NCBI RefSeq assembly: GCF_002850255.1
Contig: NZ_CP022522.1
Span: 1,665,001-1,729,000, forward strand
Reading direction: 5' to 3'
Length of the DNA stretch: 64,000 nt
Origin: Pseudoalteromonas sp. NC201
GTDB taxonomy: Bacteria; Pseudomonadota; Gammaproteobacteria; Enterobacterales; Alteromonadaceae
The translations under genes were made by a program, and so were the position numbers. Position 1 is the first letter of the stretch, and each line of letters opens with the position of its first letter. Shown in pieces: positions 41,691 to 52,217 of the stretch. The notes under the pieces were generated by a model. The model was not told the origin of the DNA and ran no database searches. It saw nothing but the letters and a program-made list of their open reading frames with translations.

Positions 41691-42710
41691 CTAGCGTGAA
41701 GACTGCCTAACAATCAATTTCGGTGGCAAGAGAGTAGAGGCTACCGCTTCACCTCGGATAAGCGTAAGTAAGTTATCGACCAGCATTTGTCCTGCCAATG
41801 TGGTGTTTTGCTGCACAGTAGTTAAAGAGGGAGAAACATAACCCGCAGCGGCAATGTTATCAAAGCCAACGACATGTACATCATGAGGCACGCGAACGCC
41901 TGCTTCTTGAAGCGCCTTAATCGCGCCAATAGCAATAAGATCGCTAGCAGCGAAAAGCGCGTTAAATTTAACATTGTTGGCGATTAAGGAGCGAGTTGCA
42001 TGATACCCAGAGTCTTCTGTGGAAATCGCATTTGCCATCTTACGGTCGCTCACCTCAATACCTTTTGCTTTAAGGGTGTCTCTAAAGCCTTTAAAACGTG
42101 CAAAAAACTCTGGGCTGTGATCCGAAGCATCGCCAATAAATGCACAATCTGTTCTGACCATGTCGATTAAATGCTTTGCAGCTAATACACCACCACCGTA
42201 ATTATCGCAGCTCACCGTTAAGTCTGGACGGTTATCAACCGTTGCCCCCCAACAAACAAACTTTGTGTGGTTGTCGAGTAGAGTTTGTAACTTTGACTGG
42301 TAATCGATGTAATCACCATAGCCTAGTAAAATTAACCCGTCAGCACGGTGACTATCCTCGTAATCGGCATGCCAATCACTGCTCGTCGATTGGAACGATA
42401 CTAAAAGGTCATAGCCTTCTTTTGCACACGCTCGGGTAATACTGCCAAGCATACTCAAAAAGAAAGGATTAATTTGCGACTCGTCTTCTGTGGGATCTTC
42501 AAATAGCAGCAAAGCCAATGTACTGCTTTGCTGCGTGCGCAGATTACTCGCGTTTTTATCGACCTTATAGTTAAGCTTTTTAGCAATCTCATGAACGCGA
42601 CGACGAGTTTCTTCGTTAACCAAAGGGCTATTTCTTAGGGCACGCGACACCGTAGATTGCGAAACGCCAGCATAATGGGCGATATCAAATGAAGTTGCTT
42701 TACCTTTCAT
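41691..42710 (-). CDS. LacI-family transcriptional regulator, probable repressor of the starch/maltodextrin genes
   Basis: It has 339 residues from the ATG at 42708-42710, which has AGAAG-like spacing. An in-frame ATG 13 codons upstream has no ribosome site and adds non-homologous residues. The N-terminal helix-turn-helix and hinge are seen in SFDIAHYAGVSQSTVSRALRNSPLVNEETRRRV, followed by a periplasmic-binding-like sugar domain (VHVVGFDNIAAAGYVSPSLTTVQQ). Convergent to the glucoamylase operon, it is the nearest candidate to bind the TGCATACGTATGCA sites near 30682 and 31049. Functional assignment is by context; it could equally act on the glk gene it faces. Confidence 0.85.
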   Translation of the reverse strand: MKGKATSFDIAHYAGVSQSTVSRALRNSPLVNEETRRRVHEIAKKLNYKVDKNASNLRTQQSSTLALLLFEDPTEDESQINPFFLSMLGSITRACAKEGYDLLVSFQSTSSDWHADYEDSHRADGLILLGYGDYIDYQSKLQTLLDNHTKFVCWGATVDNRPDLTVSCDNYGGGVLAAKHLIDMVRTDCAFIGDASDHSPEFFARFKGFRDTLKAKGIEVSDRKMANAISTEDSGYHATRSLIANNVKFNALFAASDLIAIGAIKALQEAGVRVPHDVHVVGFDNIAAAGYVSPSLTTVQQNTTLAGQMLVDNLLTLIRGEAVASTLLPPKLIVRQSSR

Positions 42711-42793
42711 GTTCTTCTCAACGCTTAAGACAGTGACATTGTCAGCCATTCAATTTTTTTTTCAACCAATTTCACCGAATTTGCAAATTTTTA

Positions 42794-42822
42794 TTGATAC
42801 AGTCTGACACCGGTGTCATAAT
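42794..42822 (+). promoter_or_regulatory. Candidate glk promoter with overlapping operator
   Basis: A -35 TTGATA (42794-42799) and -10 CATAAT (42817-42822) are spaced by 17 bases. The perfect palindrome TGACACCGGTGTCA (42805-42818) lies between and touches the -10, so binding would block polymerase. Identical sites precede edd. The rest of the 317-bp gap 42711-43027 holds the glk leader and nothing else I can name. Confidence 0.7.
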
Positions 42823-43027
42823 GTCGATGTTTTATCATTTTGTTGTCAAAACGTATTTGGCTGCCCTATGCCAAGGGCAGCATTTTTTACCAAATTAACA
42901 GAATAACAGGTAAGAACAAAAGCCAAGGCGTGCAAATTTTGGCGAGTTGAGACAATAAATTGCAGGACGTGTGCTGGCAGCCCTGATGTTAGCCCAAGCA
43001 TAATCGCAGTGATAAAGAGATAATAAT

Positions 43028-44029
43028 ATGAGCCAGACAACAAGCCATTCATCCGTGCCGTTTGAGCCGATTGTCGTTGCCGACATCGGGGGAACAAACG
43101 CCAGATTTGCAATCGTGTCAGATTTTGATACACGAACTAACCATTTTGTAATTACGCATCAAGCCACTTTTCCTAGTGCTGAATTCCAGTCTTTTGAATC
43201 CGCTATCCAAAAATATTTAACTGAGCTACCTGTAGCGCAGCCAAGCCGAGCCTGTCTCGCGGTTGCCGGTCCTATCAAATCTCAGCAAGTTCATTTAACT
43301 AATTTAGGTTGGCATTTTAATTCCGAAGACATCAAAGCCCAGTTCGATTTTACCGAACTTGCCGTGATCAACGACTTTGCCGCTTTTGCCTATGCGGCGC
43401 CCTACTTAGCACTAGAGAAAAACCTAGTGATTAAGCAAGGCCAGCCTGAGCTAGGTGCAAATATCGGTGTAATGGGTCCTGGCACTGGATTTGGTGCGGC
43501 TTGTCTTGCTAGAGATATTAATGGCAGCGCGGTGATGAGCTGTGAAGCGGGACATATCTCACTTGCACCGGTTACCGCCTTAGATAAAGAGCTGTTAACG
43601 GTACTGCGCGCGAGTATTCAACATGTCTCAGTCGAGACGGTGTTTTCGGGCCCAGGTATTGCGAGACTCTACAAAGCCATGGCAGAAGTGCGTGGTGAGC
43701 GAGCTAAAGATCTTAATGCGGCGCAGATCAGTGCACTTGCGAAAGAGTGCAAAGTGTGCGATGCGACATTGAGTCATTTCTGTGACTGGATGGGGAGTGT
43801 GGCCGGCGATTTAGCGCTGACTTTTGGTGCCTTAGGTGGTGTTTATATAGGTGGTGGGATCTTGCCGCGGATGAAAGCGCGATTACAAGCAAGTAGCTTT
43901 GTTGAACGCTTTACCGAAAAAGGCATGATGTCACAGTACACGAGCCAAATTCCAGTTACTTTGGTGGTACAAGATAATATCCCACTGATTGGCGCAGCAG
44001 CATGTATTCATGAGCGACGCCGGGCTTAA
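43028..44029 (+). CDS. glk: Glucokinase
   Basis: This is a 333-residue ATP-dependent glucokinase of the ROK-independent Glk (E. coli) type. The phosphate-binding motifs VADIGGTNARFAIV, the catalytic-region NDFAAFAYA, GPGTGFGAA and CEAGHISLAP are all visible. It would phosphorylate glucose released by the starch enzymes. It starts the unit glk-regulator and is preceded by a promoter with a TGACACCGGTGTCA operator. The next gene begins 11 bases after its stop. Confidence 0.95.
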   Translation: MSQTTSHSSVPFEPIVVADIGGTNARFAIVSDFDTRTNHFVITHQATFPSAEFQSFESAIQKYLTELPVAQPSRACLAVAGPIKSQQVHLTNLGWHFNSEDIKAQFDFTELAVINDFAAFAYAAPYLALEKNLVIKQGQPELGANIGVMGPGTGFGAACLARDINGSAVMSCEAGHISLAPVTALDKELLTVLRASIQHVSVETVFSGPGIARLYKAMAEVRGERAKDLNAAQISALAKECKVCDATLSHFCDWMGSVAGDLALTFGALGGVYIGGGILPRMKARLQASSFVERFTEKGMMSQYTSQIPVTLVVQDNIPLIGAAACIHERRRA

Positions 44030-44039
44030 GGGAAAATCG

Positions 44040-45059
44040 ATGAAAAAAGTAACTATTAATAGCGTCGCCGAATATGCCGGAGTGTCTAAAAAGACAGTAT
44101 CTCGGGTATTAAATAACGAGCCAAATGTTAGTCCAGCAACGCGGGAAAAAGTCCTGAAGGTCTTTGAAGAGCTGAATTATAAGCCTAATCCTATTGCACG
44201 CGGTTTGGCACAAAATCGTAGCTTTATCATCGGTTGTTTATACGACAACCCATCAAAAAGCTATATCACGCGAGTGCAAAGTGGTGCGCTGGAAGCGTGT
44301 CAGAAGCATAGTTACAATTTATTGATACACCCTTGTGAGCTGCGCGGCCAAGACCTTATCGACAATGTTGATCAGCTGCTTACCACATCGAGGCTTGATG
44401 GTATTGTGCTTACTCCGCCGTTTTCAGACTCCAACGAGCTTATTGCTTTTTTAAAGCAGCGTAATATTCCCTATGCACGCGTTGCTTCAGCCATTGAAGG
44501 CGATGATTCGATTTCAATTCGCAGTAACGACGAGCAGGGCGCTTTTGAGTTAACTGAGCATCTGATCAATTTAGGTCATATCGAAATTGCCTTTATTAAA
44601 GGTCACCCTGATCACAGTGCCACGGAAAATCGTTTCTCTGGTTACCAAAAAGCACTAGCGAAGCATGGTATTGAATATCGAGAGCGGTTAGTTGCAGAAG
44701 GTAACTTTAGTTATCACTCAGGTGCAGACAGTGCAAAAGCCATATTGGACTTAGAGCCAAGGCCAACGGCTGTATTTGCATCAAACGACTATATGGCTGC
44801 GGCCGTGTTAAAACTTGCTACGCAGCGAGAAATCAAAGTGCCCGAGCAGTTATCTATTGCTGGGTTTGATAACGCACCTATCGCAAGGCATATTTGGCCG
44901 GGTCTGACGACGATAGCACAACCTGTGGAAGAAATGACTCGGATAGCGGTAGAAGAGCTGATTAAGCATATATCTCAGCCGCAAGAAGCACCGTTTCAGC
45001 AAGTTTTAGAAGCTAAACTCATCACTCGAGAGTCGACGAAAGCGCGCTCGAATTCATAA
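44040..45059 (+). CDS. LacI-family transcriptional regulator, probable repressor of the glk/Entner-Doudoroff genes
   Basis: It has 339 residues from the ATG with AAGGGA upstream. The open frame extends into glk, but the upstream part is not LacI-like. It has the HTH NSVAEYAGVSKKTVSRVLNNEPNVSPATREKV and a sugar-binding domain with LSIAGFDNAPIARHIWPGLTTIAQP. Being in one unit with glk, and with three copies of TGACACCGGTGTCA in front of glk and edd, it is the likely autoregulatory binder of those sites. This is inference from context. Confidence 0.85.
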   Translation: MKKVTINSVAEYAGVSKKTVSRVLNNEPNVSPATREKVLKVFEELNYKPNPIARGLAQNRSFIIGCLYDNPSKSYITRVQSGALEACQKHSYNLLIHPCELRGQDLIDNVDQLLTTSRLDGIVLTPPFSDSNELIAFLKQRNIPYARVASAIEGDDSISIRSNDEQGAFELTEHLINLGHIEIAFIKGHPDHSATENRFSGYQKALAKHGIEYRERLVAEGNFSYHSGADSAKAILDLEPRPTAVFASNDYMAAAVLKLATQREIKVPEQLSIAGFDNAPIARHIWPGLTTIAQPVEEMTRIAVEELIKHISQPQEAPFQQVLEAKLITRESTKARSNS

Positions 45060-45084
45060 CTTTTTCAATTTTTATACTTGCCCC

Positions 45085-45118
45085 AAAGCCCAACGCTTAG
45101 CCGTTGGGCTTTTTATTT
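45085..45118 (+). terminator. Rho-independent terminator after the LacI-family regulator
   Basis: AAAGCCCAACG pairs with CGTTGGGCTTT around CTTAGC, followed by TTATTTT, 25 bases after the stop. Confidence 0.92.
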
Positions 45119-45582
45119 TCGCAGCTACTAGGGAAAATGTTGCGGACTAAATAAATGCGCAGATTTATGTCACGATAATCAGGCTCGCTGACCCATAGAT
45201 TAAAGGTCATGTTGCCAAGTTAAGGCTCATTGATAACTTCGCTATCAAATAATGATTTCGCTCAATCATTAATATTATTCTTTTTGTCATAATAATTACT
45301 AATAAAATCAGCTAGGTAATGATTTTAAGACTACAGATATCGGCAAAGTTTTAAGTGGTTATAATTTGGTCATTTTAAAAAGTTAGACTAAATTTATAAG
45401 AAGGGTTGACACCGGTGTCAGCTTTATGCGTAAATATAGTGACACCGGTGTCAGGTTGGGGTGAGAGACAACCTGATAGCGTACCTTTGAACGGGTAAAT
45501 CAAAGCAGCTCTGTACAAGGATTACCACGAATGCTGGTAATCGTGCAGAGCCTTTTTCCTCTAACACTAGAGAGTCAGTAAT
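45119..45582 (+). promoter_or_regulatory. Control region of edd
   Basis: This A/T-rich gap contains two operator palindromes close to the gene (45407-45453, listed separately) and a leader of about 130 bases. I see no ORF or tRNA in it. No HexR-type box could be identified with confidence. Confidence 0.6.
45406..45453. promoter_or_regulatory. Two operators TGACACCGGTGTCA over the probable edd promoter
   Basis: Perfect 14-bp palindromes at 45407-45420 and 45440-45453 have a centre-to-centre distance of 33 bp, about three helical turns. The first overlaps a TTGACA -35 hexamer (45406-45411). A -10-like TAAATA (45431-45436) falls between them. Two dimers or a tetramer could clamp the promoter. 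Confidence 0.7.
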
Positions 45583-47436
45583 ATGTTGCATCCACGAATT
45601 CAGGAAGTCACCGAACGCGTCATTGAGCGAAGCAAAGCAACACGTCAAGCCTATTTAGCTCGAATCCAACAAGCAAAAAAACAAACGCGCGTACGAGCAG
45701 GACTGGGCTGTGGAAACCTAGCACACGTAATGGCTGCTTGCTCAAGCAGTGATAAGACTCGTCTAAAAGAAGACGAGCAACCGAATCTAGCAATTATCAA
45801 TTCGTACAATGACATGTTGTCTGCGCACGAACCTTATAAAGAATATCCAGATTTAATTAAAGCAGTGGCAAACAAGTTTGACGCGACTGCACAAGTAGCG
45901 GGTGGTGTACCTGCTATGTGTGACGGGGTTACCCAAGGTCGCGATGGCATGGAACTGTCTTTGTTCTCTCGTGACGTAATTGCCATGTCAACAGCGGTGG
46001 CGTTATCACACGATGTCTTCGATGGGGTTTTCTGTCTTGGTGTATGTGACAAAATCGTCCCAGGACTATTAATCGGTGCTTTGTCTTTTGGTCATTTGCC
46101 CATTTTCTTTTTACCAGCAGGCCCAATGCAATCTGGGATCCCGAACAAAGAAAAGGCGCGCATTCGTCAAAAGTTTGCACAGGGCTTAGTCAGCCGCGAA
46201 GAGTTACTTGAAGCTGAGAGTGCTTCATATCACAGTGCAGGTACTTGTACTTTCTACGGTACGGCAAACTCGAATCAGATGCTAATGGAGATCATGGGTC
46301 TTCATTTACCTGGTAGCTCGTTTATCAATCCATACACAGAATTAAGAGATGGCTTAACGGCGAGTGCGGTTGAGACCATGCTAACTCAGCTACTTGACGG
46401 TAAAAGCGGCAATGCACTTGCGGATATCGTGAGTGAAAAAACCGTGATTAATGGCTTGGTCGGGCTGTTGTCTACTGGTGGCTCTACCAACCATGCCATT
46501 CACTTAGTCGCAATGGCAAAAGCGGCTGGTGTTCAAATCACTTGGAAAGACATGGCGGATTTGTCTGAAGTAGTGCCTTTGTTAACACGTATCTATCCAA
46601 ATGGTCATGCCGACGTAAATCACTTCCAAGCGGCTGGTGGCATGGGTTTCTTAATGCGTGAATTAAGAGATGGCGGCTTCTTACACAATGACGTAAAGAC
46701 GATTGTGGGTGAAGGACTTGATGCTTACACGATGGAGCCACTACTGGATATCAACAGCAATGTGATTATCAGCGACAATCAAGGCCCTGCCAAAGTGAAG
46801 TGGGTACCAGTACCTGAGAATTCACTGGATGAAGAAGTACTTCGCCCAGTAGCAAATCCATTTAACAAGCAAGGCGGCTTGCAACTACTTAATGGTAATT
46901 TGGGTAAAGCGGTGATTAAAGTGTCTGCGGTACAAGAGCAGCACCAAACGGTGACTGCACCGGCGAAAGTATTCAGCTCTCAAAGCGAATTACAAGAAGC
47001 CTTTAGTGCTGGCAAGCTTAACCAAGACTTTATTGCCGTGATCAAAGAGCAAGGCCCTAAAGCGAAAGGTATGCCTGAGTTACATAAACTGACACCTGTC
47101 ATGGCTACATTACAAGACCAAGGTTTTAAAGTGGCGATTGTGACAGATGGTCGTATGTCTGGTGCTTCGGGTAAAGTACCTGCGGCGATCCACCTTGCGC
47201 CGGAAGCGGTTGAAGGTGGTGCAATTGCAAAAGTACACGAAGGTGATTTGATCACCTTAAATGCACCAAAAGGCGAATTAGTGCTACATGTTTCTGATGA
47301 AGAAATGGCACAGCGCGAATTACAGCTCTCACCGCAATCTCAAACATTTGGTACGGGTCGAGAGCTATTCTCAGGATTTAGACACGTAGTGAGCAGTGCA
47401 GATCAAGGTGCATGCTCATTTGGCATCGAAGAATAA
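45583..47436 (+). CDS. edd: Phosphogluconate dehydratase
   Basis: Edd dehydrates 6-phosphogluconate to 2-keto-3-deoxy-6-phosphogluconate, the first committed Entner-Doudoroff step. The 617 residues fit the family (about 600). Iron-sulphur ligands lie in [18 protein letters not shown] and [15 protein letters not shown]. The C-terminal [23 protein letters not shown] is the IlvD/Edd signature. It is followed by eda and gap in one operon. Confidence 0.97.
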   Translation: MLHPRIQEVTERVIERSKATRQAYLARIQQAKKQTRVRAGLGCGNLAHVMAACSSSDKTRLKEDEQPNLAIINSYNDMLSAHEPYKEYPDLIKAVANKFDATAQVAGGVPAMCDGVTQGRDGMELSLFSRDVIAMSTAVALSHDVFDGVFCLGVCDKIVPGLLIGALSFGHLPIFFLPAGPMQSGIPNKEKARIRQKFAQGLVSREELLEAESASYHSAGTCTFYGTANSNQMLMEIMGLHLPGSSFINPYTELRDGLTASAVETMLTQLLDGKSGNALADIVSEKTVINGLVGLLSTGGSTNHAIHLVAMAKAAGVQITWKDMADLSEVVPLLTRIYPNGHADVNHFQAAGGMGFLMRELRDGGFLHNDVKTIVGEGLDAYTMEPLLDINSNVIISDNQGPAKVKWVPVPENSLDEEVLRPVANPFNKQGGLQLLNGNLGKAVIKVSAVQEQHQTVTAPAKVFSSQSELQEAFSAGKLNQDFIAVIKEQGPKAKGMPELHKLTPVMATLQDQGFKVAIVTDGRMSGASGKVPAAIHLAPEAVEGGAIAKVHEGDLITLNAPKGELVLHVSDEEMAQRELQLSPQSQTFGTGRELFSGFRHVVSSADQGACSFGIEE

Positions 47437-47459
47437 TAACAGTGGGAATGAGGGTGAGC

Positions 47460-48080
47460 ATGAGTATTAAAGAGATATTGTCAGCAGCACCAGTGGTTCC
47501 GGTTATCGTTATTGATAACCTAGAAGACGCGGTGCCGCTTGCTACGGCATTGTTTAATGGTGGCTTAAAAGCACTTGAAGTGACACTTCGTACACCGGTG
47601 GCAGCGCAAGCGGTAAAAGACATTAAAGCGGCTTTACCAGACGCCTATGTTGGTACTGGTACGGTAGTGGATAAGGCAACCTTTAATGCCTCTGTAGAAG
47701 CCGGCGCTGACTTCATGGTAAGTCCTGGTGTTAATGACGAATTATTAGAATTGGCTAAGTCGTCAAGTATTCCATTTCTTCCAGGTGCTGCAACGCCAAG
47801 CGAAGTGATGAAGCTTGCAAGTCACGGTTTTGAATTCTTAAAGTTTTTCCCAGCAGAAGCAGCAGGTGGTGCACCAATGCTTAAATCCATTGGCGGACCA
47901 ATTCCACAAGTAAAATTCTGTCCAACGGGTGGTATTTCGTTGGCAACTGCACCTAAGTATCTTGCACTCGACAATGTGGTATGTGTGGGCGGTACTTGGA
48001 TGCTTGATAAAGCACTTATCGCAAACAAAGACTGGCAAGCCATTGAAGCGCTTGCGAAACAAGCAAGTGAAGTAAAATAG
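47460..48080 (+). CDS. eda: KDPG aldolase (2-keto-3-deoxy-6-phosphogluconate aldolase)
   Basis: Eda splits KDPG into pyruvate and glyceraldehyde-3-phosphate. The start is set at MSIKEILSAAPVVPVIVI, with AGGG five bases upstream, giving 206 residues, the usual length. The upstream in-frame ATGs overlap edd and give no homologous sequence. The Schiff-base lysine lies in FEFLKFFPAEAAGG; the catalytic Glu is in ALEVTLRTP. It is 23 bases downstream of edd and 17 upstream of gap. Confidence 0.96.
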   Translation: MSIKEILSAAPVVPVIVIDNLEDAVPLATALFNGGLKALEVTLRTPVAAQAVKDIKAALPDAYVGTGTVVDKATFNASVEAGADFMVSPGVNDELLELAKSSSIPFLPGAATPSEVMKLASHGFEFLKFFPAEAAGGAPMLKSIGGPIPQVKFCPTGGISLATAPKYLALDNVVCVGGTWMLDKALIANKDWQAIEALAKQASEVK

Positions 48081-48097
48081 ATTAGGGGACAGTTATC

Positions 48098-49102
48098 ATG
48101 ATTAATATCGCAATTAATGGCTATGGACGTATCGGTCGTAACGTACTTCGTGCACTGTACGAGTCAGGTCAGAATAAAGACATCAAAGTCGTTGCCATCA
48201 ACGACCTTGCGCCTGCAAACGTAAACGCGCATTTGACTCAATTTGACTCTGTACATGGTCGCTTTCAAGAGCAGGTTGTTCTTAACGACAACACACTCGT
48301 TATCGGTGGTGACGAAATCACGCTAACGCAAGAGCGTGACCCTGCAAATCTTCCTTGGCAAGCGCTAAACGTTGATATCGTACTTGAATGTACTGGGTTG
48401 TTCACTTCTCGTGAAGCTGCGGCTAAACACATTGAAGCTGGTGCGAAAAAAGTGATTGTATCTGCGCCGGGCACAGATATGGATGCAACGGTTGTTCATG
48501 GCGTTAACAGCGAAGTACTAAATGCTGAATCAACCATTATCTCTAACGCATCTTGTACCACAAACTGTCTTGCGCCTATTGCAAAAGTATTGAATGATAC
48601 TATTGGTATTGAGCAAGGTAGCATGACAACCATTCATGCCTACACCAACGATCAGAATCTATCAGACGTTTACCACCCGGATTTATATCGTGCGCGTAGT
48701 GCTACTCAGTCAATGATCCCGACGAAAACGGGCGCGGCAAAGGCGGTTGGCTTAGTGCTTCCTGAACTTGCTGGCAAACTAGACGGTATGGCGGTTCGTG
48801 TGCCAACCATCAACGTATCACTGGTTGATTTAACGTTTGTTGCTAAGCGTGACACTTCAAAAGAAGAAGTGAATGCAGCAATCAAAGCGGCTGCTGAGGG
48901 CGCGATGAGTGCAATCCTTGAGTACAATGAATTACCTTTGGTTTCTATCGATTTCAACCACAACCCAGCTTCTTCAGTGTTTGACTCTACACAAACCAAA
49001 GTAGATGGAAAGCTGGTAAAAGTGATGGCTTGGTATGATAACGAATGGGGCTTCTCTTGCCGCATGCTAGACCAAGTTAAAGCACTAGGTGCATTTTTAT
49101 AA
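48098..49102 (+). CDS. gap: Glyceraldehyde-3-phosphate dehydrogenase, type I
   Basis: It oxidises glyceraldehyde-3-phosphate made by Eda, forming 1,3-bisphosphoglycerate and NADH. The 334 residues include NAD-binding NGYGRIGRN, the active-site Cys153 in [12 protein letters not shown] and the C-terminal [13 protein letters not shown]. It is in the edd-eda operon, which links lower glycolysis to the Entner-Doudoroff step. Alteromonadales often have a second, unlinked gap gene, so this copy may serve sugar catabolism specifically. Confidence 0.96.
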   Translation: MINIAINGYGRIGRNVLRALYESGQNKDIKVVAINDLAPANVNAHLTQFDSVHGRFQEQVVLNDNTLVIGGDEITLTQERDPANLPWQALNVDIVLECTGLFTSREAAAKHIEAGAKKVIVSAPGTDMDATVVHGVNSEVLNAESTIISNASCTTNCLAPIAKVLNDTIGIEQGSMTTIHAYTNDQNLSDVYHPDLYRARSATQSMIPTKTGAAKAVGLVLPELAGKLDGMAVRVPTINVSLVDLTFVAKRDTSKEEVNAAIKAAAEGAMSAILEYNELPLVSIDFNHNPASSVFDSTQTKVDGKLVKVMAWYDNEWGFSCRMLDQVKALGAFL

Positions 49103-49120
49103 TCAGGATTAATTTCTGAC

Positions 49121-49156
49121 CAAAAGCTCTGCAGATCGCGGAGCTTTTTTGTTTTT
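49121..49156 (+). terminator. Terminator after gap
   Basis: AAAGCTCTGC pairs with GCGGAGCTTT (one G-U), followed by TTTTGTTTTT, 20 bases after the gap stop. Confidence 0.88.
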
Positions 49157-49204
49157 GACGGAAAAATTGCCATTCTTCCTTATCAATTAGTATAAGTTCC
49201 TTGA

Positions 49205-49915
<711 letters not shown>

Positions 49916-49935
49916 TGCCCATTAGCTGTACATAC

Positions 49936-49966
49936 GAAAAAAGGAGCTTATTTAGCTCCTTTTTTA
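49936..49966 (+). terminator. Terminator after adk
   Basis: AAAAAAGGAGCT pairs with AGCTCCTTTTTT, 21 bases after the adk stop. Confidence 0.92.
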
Positions 49967-50155
49967 GCGGGATTTATAGCGAACTTTTGACTTAAGTATG
50001 AGCAAGGGGTTACTACACATTTACTTTATATAGTAAACAAATCATATTGCCGGACTTATAGAAGAATGTGAATTAAGTGTAACTAAATTGTGCTTGTTGT
50101 TGTTTTTTTTGTGTTATTGTAGAGGTGTACAAATGTCTAACTAAAGGAGCTGACA

Positions 50156-50347
50156 ATGCACTTAAAACTCAACAAAAAGAAAATTAAAACGTTATCTAAA
50201 GATAAACAGGCAATTCCACATGCTCAAACCCCCGCTATTGCTGGTGGGTTATCAAATGGGCCTGAGTGCTTCACATATAGCCATGGCGGGTGTTGCGGTA
50301 CAGTTGCCCCTACAAATATTGACTGTAGTGCTGCTTGTCAACATTAG
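50156..50347 (+). CDS. Putative RiPP precursor peptide (lanthipeptide-type leader, Cys-rich core), orphan
   Basis: This is a 63-residue peptide with a strong AAGGAG site six bases before the ATG. The N-terminal 29 residues (MHLKLNKKKIKTLSKD..., basic and free of Cys) resemble the LxLNKKxIxxL leaders annotated on class I lanthipeptide precursors. They end at Gly30-Gly31, a double-glycine cleavage site. The 32-residue core has five cysteines (38, 46, 47, 57, 61), six Ser/Thr and several Gly, a composition suited to thioether or disulphide modification. No LanB, LanC, radical-SAM, peptidase or ABC exporter gene lies nearby; the next genes are the tRNA-modification genes cmoB/cmoA on the other strand. 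If modified, the enzymes act in trans. It could also be a disulphide-linked bacteriocin-like peptide. Confidence 0.6.
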   Translation: MHLKLNKKKIKTLSKDKQAIPHAQTPAIAGGLSNGPECFTYSHGGCCGTVAPTNIDCSAACQH

Positions 50348-50357
50348 CAGTGTTACT

Positions 50358-50383
50358 AGGCTTGGATTAACAGTCCAAGCCTT
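50358..50383 (+). terminator. Hairpin after the RiPP-like gene
   Basis: AGGCTTGGA (50358-50366) pairs with TCCAAGCCT (50374-50382) around TTAACAG, 11 bases after the stop. The T run is weak (TTCATT). Confidence 0.55.
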
Positions 50384-50411
50384 CATTAAGCATGATTTAT
50401 TTAACAAAATA

Positions 50412-51380
50412 TTACGCTTTCGCGATAAATATAGCACGGAGCGGAGCGGGGTAGCCTTCAATGGTTTTGCTGGTGTCATTTGGATCTAAGAAATCAGCAA
50501 GCGACTCTGTTTCCATCCAAGGAGTTTGGCGCTGTTCGTCTAACGACGTGACGTCTTTGTTTACTACCTTGATATCTTTGAAGCCCACGCGCTCAAGCCA
50601 TAATGTTAATGCGTCGCAGCTTGGAATAAACCAGACATTGCGCATCTTGGCGTAGCGATCGGTCGGCACCAATACTGTATTTACATCGCCCTCAATGACA
50701 AGTGTTTCTAGCACTAATTCGCCATCTTTTCTTAGCTGAGACTTTAGCTGCGCTAAAAAGTCGATTGGTGAACGACGGTGATATAGCACGCCCATTGAAA
50801 ACACAGTATCAAATGCTTTTAACTCAGGCAGTTGCTCTACACCTAGTGGTAGTAAATGCACGTTTGGATCGGGGTTAAAGTGTTTAATCGTTTGGAATTG
50901 GCATAAAAATAGATCGGAGGGGTCAATGCCAACAACAAGCTCTGCGCCTTCACCGCGCATACGCCACAAGTGATAACCAGAGCCACAGCCGATATCCAAT
51001 ACATTACGGCCGTGAAGGTCGCTGATATGGGGGAGCAGTCGGTCCCATTTCCAGTCGCTGCGCCACTCAGTATCAATATGGACGCCATGTAAATGAAATG
51101 GTCCCTTACGCCATGGCATCATGCGTTTTAGTAAATGCGTTAACTGCTTTTGATGACCTTCATTGACGTCTTCGCCAGTACCTATCTCAACCTTGGTTTT
51201 TATATCAACATGGGTGGTTGAGATCTCTGGTAGATTTTTAATGACTTTTTCCCATTTCGGCCAGTCGCCATGTTGGGCTTCTTTTTGCCAATGGCTAAGC
51301 TGCGCAGGCAACGTTTCTAGCCAATGGCTCAAAGGGGTTTTCGCAATGGTTGCATAAAAGTCGGTAAACCAATGATTCAT
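50412..51380 (-). CDS. cmoB: tRNA U34 carboxymethyltransferase
   Basis: CmoB transfers the carboxymethyl group of carboxy-SAM to 5-hydroxyuridine at tRNA position 34. The 322 residues include the class I methyltransferase motif [15 protein letters not shown] and the segment [16 protein letters not shown], with the C-terminal [17 protein letters not shown] region. It follows cmoA by eight bases with AGAGG upstream of its ATG. The RiPP-like gene converges on its 3' end. Confidence 0.95.
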   Translation of the reverse strand: MNHWFTDFYATIAKTPLSHWLETLPAQLSHWQKEAQHGDWPKWEKVIKNLPEISTTHVDIKTKVEIGTGEDVNEGHQKQLTHLLKRMMPWRKGPFHLHGVHIDTEWRSDWKWDRLLPHISDLHGRNVLDIGCGSGYHLWRMRGEGAELVVGIDPSDLFLCQFQTIKHFNPDPNVHLLPLGVEQLPELKAFDTVFSMGVLYHRRSPIDFLAQLKSQLRKDGELVLETLVIEGDVNTVLVPTDRYAKMRNVWFIPSCDALTLWLERVGFKDIKVVNKDVTSLDEQRQTPWMETESLADFLDPNDTSKTIEGYPAPLRAIFIAKA

Positions 51381-51388
51381 AATTGCCT

Positions 51389-52147
<759 letters not shown>

Positions 52148-52217
52148 TTAGCATTTTATGCTGGATAGTCAGTGATAAATTCAGTAGCTTGGCTACTATT
52201 AATAATAAGAAGTAACT

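Noticed and set aside
42849..42862. ATACGT-like fragment (AAAACGTATTTGG) between the two LacI/glk units
   Set aside because: Only half of the starch-regulator motif is present; this is expected by chance in A/T-rich DNA.
45241..45310. HexR-type box upstream of edd (TGTCATAATAATTAC region)
   Set aside because: The dyad positions do not match the HexR consensus TGTARTWWWAYTACA.
48706..49173. 155-codon antisense frame in gap
   Set aside because: It overlaps a fully conserved gap gene and its terminator; no supporting signals.
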